Below are positions 59,334 to 64,000 of a stretch of DNA of 64,000 nucleotides, one piece after another. The first letter of the stretch is position 1, and each line of letters starts with the position of its first letter. Source of the DNA: an uncultured Verrucomicrobiota bacterium (GTDB taxonomy: Bacteria > Verrucomicrobiota > Verrucomicrobiia > Opitutales > Opitutaceae). The notes beneath the pieces were generated by a model. The model had not been told where the DNA came from. It made no database searches and worked only from the letters and a program-made list of their open reading frames with translations. The stretch is from assembly GCA_903869675.1 (NCBI GenBank), contig CAIQAB010000002.1, positions 175,542 through 239,541 on the forward strand, in the 5' to 3' direction. A program made the position numbers and the translations under genes.

Positions 59334-59357
59334 ATTTACAATAATTTAAATGTAAAT
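59334..59357. promoter_or_regulatory. inverted repeat ATTTACA-n10-TGTAAAT
   Basis: Perfect 7-bp arms around an AT-only spacer lie 70 bases upstream of the PEP-CTERM gene, in the gap it shares with the end of cysH. It is a candidate operator, though AT-richness makes chance repeats more likely. Confidence 0.35.
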
Positions 59358-59409
59358 TTATGGCCAATAAACAGCATGCCGTAATCCACATACACACATA
59401 AAGCCGGGA

Positions 59410-60117
59410 TCAGATCGAGAAATCGCCGCGGCCGCTCAGTTCGTGCAGGCCACATTCCCGTTTCAGGCCGCCGAAACGGGTTTCCTCTTCGGACTGCCCG
59501 GGCTGAAGCGGGGCACTGCTGTGCCAGTCACCGACCGAGACGTAGCCCTGTTCCCAGAGCGGATGGTAGGGCAGATTGTGCGCGGTGAGGTAGCGGTGCA
59601 CGGCGCGGTTGTCCCAGTCGAGGATGGGATGGATTTTCGTCACCTTGTTCTGGGTCTTGACGATGTCCAAGGCCTCGCGGGTCGAGGCTTGGGAGCGGCG
59701 CAGGCCGGCGAGCCAAGCGATGGCGCCGAGATCGCGCACGGCGCGTTCCATGGGCTCGACCTTGTTGTCGAAGTTGTAGGCCTTCAGCCCCTCCAGCCCC
59801 TGCTGCCAACGTTTGCCATGCAAGGCTTCCTGACGGGCGGCGGTGACCAAGGGATTATAGGTGTGCAGGTTGAGTTGCAGACGGGCGGTCAATTCCGCCG
59901 CGAAACGGTAGGTTTCGGGAAAATGGTAGCCGGTGTCGATGAACACCACAGGCAGTCGCGGCGCCACTTGCGTAGCGAGGTGCAGCATCACGGCGGATTG
60001 GATGCCAAAGCTGGTGGAGAGGATAAGACCATCCCCGAACTCCTTGACCGCCCATTGGATACGCTCCGCGGCGGTGGCGGTGGAAAGATCGACGGGCAAC
60101 GTGGCACTCAACTGCAT
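59410..60117 (-). CDS. cysH: phosphoadenylyl-sulfate (PAPS) reductase
   Basis: A 235-residue CysH that reduces activated sulfate to sulfite. The PP-loop is [10 protein letters not shown] (34-43), followed by [10 protein letters not shown] (61-70), [13 protein letters not shown] and the catalytic ECGLH with C222. The two CC pairs that bind the iron-sulfur cluster of APS reductases are absent, so it should use PAPS rather than APS. It lies apart from the sulfate-transport run but serves the same pathway; no sulfurylase (cysDN) or sulfite reductase gene is in the window. Confidence 0.92.
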   Translation of the reverse strand: MQLSATLPVDLSTATAAERIQWAVKEFGDGLILSTSFGIQSAVMLHLATQVAPRLPVVFIDTGYHFPETYRFAAELTARLQLNLHTYNPLVTAARQEALHGKRWQQGLEGLKAYNFDNKVEPMERAVRDLGAIAWLAGLRRSQASTREALDIVKTQNKVTKIHPILDWDNRAVHRYLTAHNLPYHPLWEQGYVSVGDWHSSAPLQPGQSEEETRFGGLKRECGLHELSGRGDFSI

Positions 60118-60131
60118 TGGCGCGACCTTAC

Positions 60132-60151
60132 TTACTTTACCAACAAAGTAA
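60132..60151. promoter_or_regulatory. inverted repeat TTACTTT-n6-AAAGTAA before cysH
   Basis: Perfect 7-bp arms around ACCAAC, 15 bases upstream of the cysH start. Size and place fit a repressor operator. It does not match the GGATT palindromes of the Rrf2 gene, so a different regulator or a second site type is possible. Confidence 0.45.
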
Positions 60152-60361
60152 AGTTTCCAGAATGGGCGGGTCCTGAGCTGGCCTTAGGGTCCTGTCACGC
60201 AGGTTCCCTTCAGAAGGAAAGGGCCGCCCAAAGACACAGATAGCGCGCAATCAAACCCGGTGATTCAGGCACCTGCCTTTTGGCGTCACTTGAGGCTTTT
60301 TGCGGACATCACCCAGTTTGGTTGGTTCAAACTTCTTCGATGACGAGCCCTAGGGTGATGG

Positions 60362-61516
60362 CTAGACGCCCTCTTTTTCGAGAAAGCGGCGCACCGGGCC
60401 GTTGATGAGCAGGCGCAAGGTGGCGTAGGCCGCGCGGCGGACCGGCGGCAAATGCTTGGTGTAAAGAGCGTTGAAATCGATCACTGGGATGGCGCCACGG
60501 TGGCGTTTAAAGGCGCCGGCGCCGGAGCTGTAGTTGAGCACGCGGCCGGCGGCGGCGGTTTCTTGGAGCAGGCGGGCGACGAGGAGGCGGTAGAGGCCGA
60601 GCGTGGGCGGCTGCGAGGTATCGTGGCCAAAGAAGGGCGTGGTGGCGACGCCGTCGGCCATGAAGCAACCGCAGACGCCATCGAGGCGGCCGGAGACGTG
60701 GCGCAGGCCGCGAAAATCCAGCCAGCGTTCGCGCAGGGCGCGACGGACAAACTCAACCGTGTAAGCGGGATTGAGCGGCGAGTGTTTGTCGAGGTAGAGC
60801 AGGCGGTAGAGCTCGGCGATGCGGGGCGCGTCTTCCTCGGTGAAATCCTCGGCCAGGCAGAGGCGGTGGGTGGTCTGGCGGGCGAGGGTTTTGAGGTCGG
60901 TTTTGACGTTGTAGCGGGTCAAAAACTCAGGGCGGCGACCGTCAAAGAGGTAGATCTGGCGGGCGGTGAAGAGGTCATAGCCGGCGGCGGTAAACCGATC
61001 CGGCAAATGCGGGTCGAGGTAGGGGTGAAGGTTGCGCACCAGGATGGCATGGCCGGGGTGCAGGCGGACGAGCTCGGCGGTGATTTCAGGGGCCGCGGGG
61101 GCGATTCCGGGACTATGGAGGTTGGTGGAGAGCAGCCAGCTGCTCCATTGCACGGTGCGATCGACCTGGGCGAGGCGGGCGAGGCCATCGAAAAGCGTAA
61201 ACCCGGCGCGGGCGGCGCGGCGCAGCGCAGGCGAAGGCACGAGGTCGAGCTCGGCGCGGGGGTAGCCGACGTAGTGGCTGTGCAACGAGGCCGGGTAAGC
61301 CTCGGCCCGAGGCCGGTCACCAAGAGTGACGGGCCAGACCCGGCCCTCGTGCGCGATCAAGCCGGCGCGGACTTGGATGTTCGCCACCAGCGCAGTCGGG
61401 CCAGCGGCGAGCAGAGCCCGCCAGTAGGACGCATTTTCCGTGGCGCCGTCGGTGCAGGCGGCGAGGGCGTCAGCCCCCCAGAGCAGGCGCGGACGGTCGC
61501 AGGCGGTTGGCGTCAT
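60362..61516 (-). CDS. GNAT-like acyltransferase-fold protein, partner of the BtaA-like protein
   Basis: A 384-residue protein. The ATG at 61516 overlaps the stop of the BtaA-like gene by four bases (ATGA), which decides the start over a longer upstream frame. The region ~215-345 reads like an acetyltransferase-fold segment: EDFTEEDAPRIAELYRLLYLDKHSPLNPAYTVEFVRRAL, then FRGLRHVSGRLDGVCGCFM and LGLYRLLVARLLQETA. The N-terminal ~200 residues are unrecognised. No membrane segment or signal is evident. Translational coupling to a DUF3419 gene implies a joint product, probably a modified lipid. The acyl or aminoacyl donor is unknown. Confidence 0.6.
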   Translation of the reverse strand: MTPTACDRPRLLWGADALAACTDGATENASYWRALLAAGPTALVANIQVRAGLIAHEGRVWPVTLGDRPRAEAYPASLHSHYVGYPRAELDLVPSPALRRAARAGFTLFDGLARLAQVDRTVQWSSWLLSTNLHSPGIAPAAPEITAELVRLHPGHAILVRNLHPYLDPHLPDRFTAAGYDLFTARQIYLFDGRRPEFLTRYNVKTDLKTLARQTTHRLCLAEDFTEEDAPRIAELYRLLYLDKHSPLNPAYTVEFVRRALRERWLDFRGLRHVSGRLDGVCGCFMADGVATTPFFGHDTSQPPTLGLYRLLVARLLQETAAAGRVLNYSSGAGAFKRHRGAIPVIDFNALYTKHLPPVRRAAYATLRLLINGPVRRFLEKEGV

Positions 61517-62811
61517 CCGACGAGGTCGGCGATGTAGAAGCTGCCGTAGGTGTGGACGCGGTCGCGGGCGTGACAAGCGTGCGCGGTGGCGGTGTCGTAG
61601 CGGAGGATATCGCCCATTCGCGTCGGCCGGCCGCCGCGTTGCACGACGAGGGGATCGACGAAATCTACCTCGAAGCCTCCGCTGCGCCAGAGCAGGCGCG
61701 CACCGGGCCGGGCGCGGTCCACGATGGCCTGCCACTCGGCGGCGAGCAGGCCGGGATGCTCGTGGCTGAGCCAGTCCATGTGATCGAGCAGGACAAAACG
61801 CGAGAGGGTGCCATCGTGACCGCGCAGGAAGGAGGCGACATCGGTGGTGTGCACGTGGATGCGGTCAGCCAGGCCCGCCTTGAGCCGGGCAAAATGCTCG
61901 GGACGCAGGTAGTTTGGACAACACTCGCGGCTGTAGCGGCCGTAGAGGTAAAGGTGCCAGAAGTAGTTCTCGTGCGCGGGCAGACGGGTGAAGACGGCCT
62001 CGACGCAGTCCTCCATAAAGTCGGCCATGCCCATGCCACAGGTTTTTTCCAGATGATCGCGCTGGGCCTTCGGGATACCGAGAGCGCTCAGGGCGAGATC
62101 GGTCTCGAGCAAGCGCTTGAGGGAACCGCGGAAAAAGCGCGGCTTGATCGACCGTTCGTAAATCTCCTTCTGCTCGGCCAGGCTGGAGACGTGGAAGAGG
62201 CGCTTGGCGTCCTCGTAGAAGCCGGCGAGGCGAAAATAGCCGGTGAGGATGCGGCCGAAATGACCGGTCGTGCCGCGATGATAGAAGGAATCGCCGGGGC
62301 TGGAGCGGGCGAAGTAGTTTTGGCGATCGTCCCAGTAGGCCCGGGCGGACTCGGATAGATCGGCGCGCAGATGGCGGCGATACCACGAAGAGAACTCGCG
62401 GTGCCCGCCATGGCCAAAGATCTCGAAAAACGGCTCAAAATCGAGACGGCGGATGCCGGCGAGCTTGAGCTCGAGCAGGGCGTTTTGGCGGAAATTCATA
62501 TCCACCGCATGGATGCTGCGGGGGCCGTCGAGGGCGTAGTCGAGGGCGTTGCACCCGGCGGAAGTGATCATGACCAGATCGTCCTCGGCGGTGAGGCGCA
62601 TGACCTCGCGATCGAGCCGGGGGTCTTCCCAGCAGGTATTATACACCAGGCAGTTACCATGGACGCCGGTGAAAATCCACCGCGCGATGGCGGAGGAAAT
62701 CGCGTCGATCGGCCCCTTCCGCGACGTGGCGCGGGAAGCCGGGGCGACCGGAGGCAGACCGGGAGCGAGGGAATTTGGGTGCGGATCGGGGGCGAGGGCG
62801 GCCGGAGTCAT
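61513..62811 (-). CDS. BtaA-like (DUF3419) SAM:diacylglycerol 3-amino-3-carboxypropyltransferase
   Basis: A 432-residue DUF3419 protein. The ATG at 62811 is preferred over a TTG 30 bases upstream. It shows YNTCWEDPRLDREVM (~57-71), the SAM-binding TSAGCNALDYAL (83-94), AVDMNFRQNALLELKLAG and LLDHMDWL near the C-terminus. BtaA transfers the 3-amino-3-carboxypropyl group of SAM to diacylglycerol, the first step to the betaine lipid DGTS. The usual partner BtaB, an N-methyltransferase, is missing here and replaced by a GNAT-like protein, so the end product may not be DGTS. Confidence 0.8.
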   Translation of the reverse strand: MTPAALAPDPHPNSLAPGLPPVAPASRATSRKGPIDAISSAIARWIFTGVHGNCLVYNTCWEDPRLDREVMRLTAEDDLVMITSAGCNALDYALDGPRSIHAVDMNFRQNALLELKLAGIRRLDFEPFFEIFGHGGHREFSSWYRRHLRADLSESARAYWDDRQNYFARSSPGDSFYHRGTTGHFGRILTGYFRLAGFYEDAKRLFHVSSLAEQKEIYERSIKPRFFRGSLKRLLETDLALSALGIPKAQRDHLEKTCGMGMADFMEDCVEAVFTRLPAHENYFWHLYLYGRYSRECCPNYLRPEHFARLKAGLADRIHVHTTDVASFLRGHDGTLSRFVLLDHMDWLSHEHPGLLAAEWQAIVDRARPGARLLWRSGGFEVDFVDPLVVQRGGRPTRMGDILRYDTATAHACHARDRVHTYGSFYIADLVG

Positions 62812-62841
62812 GGACACAAAGGCCGATTGATGCTGTTGCAA

Positions 62842-63425
62842 TCGTTACGGCAACCTTGGGAAAACAACGTTTAGGTTACGGGAACCCGACGCGACCAAAG
62901 CGAACGAGGCCGGACGCTTCATCCCAATACCAACGGCTGATTACCTTTAGGACTAAAAGCGCACGAATTTTAACTACGGATCACCCCCGCTAATCAGGGA
63001 TATACCCAACCCAAACGATACCCATCTGGGAAACCTAGGGGTAAAGTCATCATGTTTTCCCCGATTGGTTTAAGCCACTCGATCTCGATTTCGGGTGTGA
63101 TTACGGAGAACAGAGGCTCAGCAACTTGCAGAACAGAAAGGCCCATCTATAAGCTCGCCATGCTCCGGCGTTTCGTTAGCAGAAAACGTCATGCGGCAGC
63201 CGAGCCAAAACGCCTCCCGATCCGCCCCCCACCCCGGTCGCCGTGATAATGCGGCGCACCGTCTCCTTCGGTTTAAGCTCTCCGCTGGCAGTCTGCTCGA
63301 TGAACTTAGAAGAAGCCCTAATTCCTAAAAAGTCCACATTGTTACGTTTAGGCCAAGCTAAGCCTGACCTAATCAGACAACTTTCCGACTAAACAACGTT
63401 GGGCAGAAATAACAAACCATAAACC
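62842..63425. other. 584-base gap without a supported gene, AT-richer than the left flank
   Basis: GC falls clearly after the BtaA-like gene. A 53-codon frame on the - strand (63176-63337, GTG start) and a 47-codon frame on + (63249-63392) are open but have no recognisable content; the - one could be the tail of a lost gene. I see no tRNA, direct-repeat attachment site or transposase. It is probably the edge of an accessory region. Confidence 0.45.
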
Positions 63426-64000
63426 ATGTCGAAAGAGCTTACTTGGCGTAAGGCCATAGAACAAATCCTGAGCAGCGCACCAGGGGCGGTGCATTATCGT
63501 GATATTTCGGATGCTATCATCGCCCAATCTCTTCGCACTAGCTTGGGCGCGACGCCAGCAGCTACCGTAAGCGCGCAGCTTATCACCGCTATCAAGCGTG
63601 AAGGCACGCAGTGCCCGTTTCAGAAAGTAGGAAAGGGTCTCTATATTTGGAAAGCGAAAGCGGGTATTACGAAATTACCGGAAATAGTTGTCGAGGACGA
63701 AGAAGAGGATGAAACCGAGGCACAGTATGATGTGATTAGTTCCTTTGGCATGTTCTGGAGAAGGGAAGAGATTGAGTGGACTGGAAATCCAAAGATTTTG
63801 GGCATGCAGCAGATCGGGGCGCAAACAGTAGATTTCTCGAAGCAGATCGGAATTTATCTTTTGTATGATGGGCGTGAAGTAATCTACGTTGGACGTTCAG
63901 TTGAGCGTCCCCTTGGACGAAGACTTTATGAGCACACTGTTGATCGCCTTTCTACTCGTTGGGATCGCTTTTCTTGGTTTGGTATCTTGCCAGTAAATGA
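63426..64000 (+). CDS. HARE-HTH plus GIY-YIG nuclease-like protein, 3' end missing
   Basis: An open frame of 191 codons from ATG at 63426 runs off the window. Residues ~6-75 match a HARE-HTH domain: TWRKAIEQILSSAPGAVHYR, then SLGATPAATVSAQLITAIKREG and FQKVGKGLYIW. An acidic linker follows (EDEEEDETE). Residues ~138-191 begin a GIY-YIG fold with IGIYLLYDGREVIYVGRS (the GIY and YVG signature), R at RPLGRRLYEHT and WDRFSWFG. HARE-HTH domains are linked in the literature to recognition of modified DNA and to restriction. Codon use is lower in GC than the core genes. The catalytic glutamate would lie beyond the edge. Confidence 0.8.
   Translation, partial: MSKELTWRKAIEQILSSAPGAVHYRDISDAIIAQSLRTSLGATPAATVSAQLITAIKREGTQCPFQKVGKGLYIWKAKAGITKLPEIVVEDEEEDETEAQYDVISSFGMFWRREEIEWTGNPKILGMQQIGAQTVDFSKQIGIYLLYDGREVIYVGRSVERPLGRRLYEHTVDRLSTRWDRFSWFGILPVN

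Noticed and set aside
59410..60117. Possibility that cysH encodes an APS (not PAPS) reductase
   Set aside because: The paired cysteines for an iron-sulfur cluster are missing; only the single ECGLH cysteine is present.
61517..61735. 73-codon upstream extension of the GNAT-like protein
   Set aside because: It lies inside the BtaA-like gene and translates to arginine-rich low-complexity sequence; the ATGA overlap gives a better start.

Overview
This window looks like chromosome from a high-GC, Gram-negative, plant-polysaccharide-degrading bacterium, most likely a verrucomicrobium of the Opitutaceae type. That placement is an inference from several things seen together: about two-thirds GC by eye, dense pectin/arabinan glycoside hydrolases, a PEP-CTERM protein, CACGGAT-type intergenic repeats, an OprO/P-like porin and the housekeeping gene set. 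I see no rRNA, tRNA or CRISPR array.

Layout. (1) 1-13671, all on the + strand: a rhamnogalacturonan-I/arabinan utilisation cluster. It holds the tail of a GH51 arabinofuranosidase, a GH35 beta-galactosidase, a GH127/GH146-type beta-L-arabinofuranosidase, an ABC exporter, a second GH35, a GH43 endo-arabinanase, a PL11 rhamnogalacturonan lyase and a GH27 enzyme. (2) 13869-17097: an unusual single-chain protein joining a desaturase-like oxygenase, a Rieske domain and an NqrF-like reductase, followed by a xylose-isomerase-like TIM barrel. (3) 17296-25357: housekeeping and miscellaneous genes (hemW, a lipoprotein, prfA-prmC, a HAD hydrolase, a PhoD-like phosphatase, AMP nucleosidase). (4) 25793-29068: a sugar ABC importer operon without its own ATPase, then pyruvate kinase and an MBL hydrolase. 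(5) 31757-34246: a pterin pair (PTPS-like plus FolE2) and a DUF2959 lipoprotein, then the frameshifted remains of a DUF3494 ice-binding-like gene. (6) 35144-38632: an AraC regulator divergent from an L-fucose-isomerase-like gene and a class II aldolase. (7) 38648-47174: mfd, katG (convergent), and an AcvB/VirJ-LpiA pair for lysyl-phosphatidylglycerol metabolism. (8) 47187-54550, all on the - strand: a sulfate-uptake locus (Rrf2 regulator, DUF2292, porin, sulfate-binding protein, M14-like peptidase, CysT, CysW, CysA); a PAPS reductase gene (cysH) lies apart at 59410-60117. (9) 54632-58244: an MBL hydrolase, an EF-hand protein and a two-component system. (10) 58533-64000: an AT-rich PEP-CTERM gene, cysH, a BtaA-like/GNAT-like pair that may make a modified lipid, a 584-base AT-richer gap, and a partial HARE-HTH/GIY-YIG nuclease running off the window end, probably the edge of an accessory region.

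The main candidates for something new are the oxygenase-Rieske-reductase fusion beside a sugar-degradation cluster, the BtaA-like plus acyltransferase-like pair, and the HARE-HTH/GIY-YIG protein. Functional assignments rest on motifs read by eye; no database search was possible.
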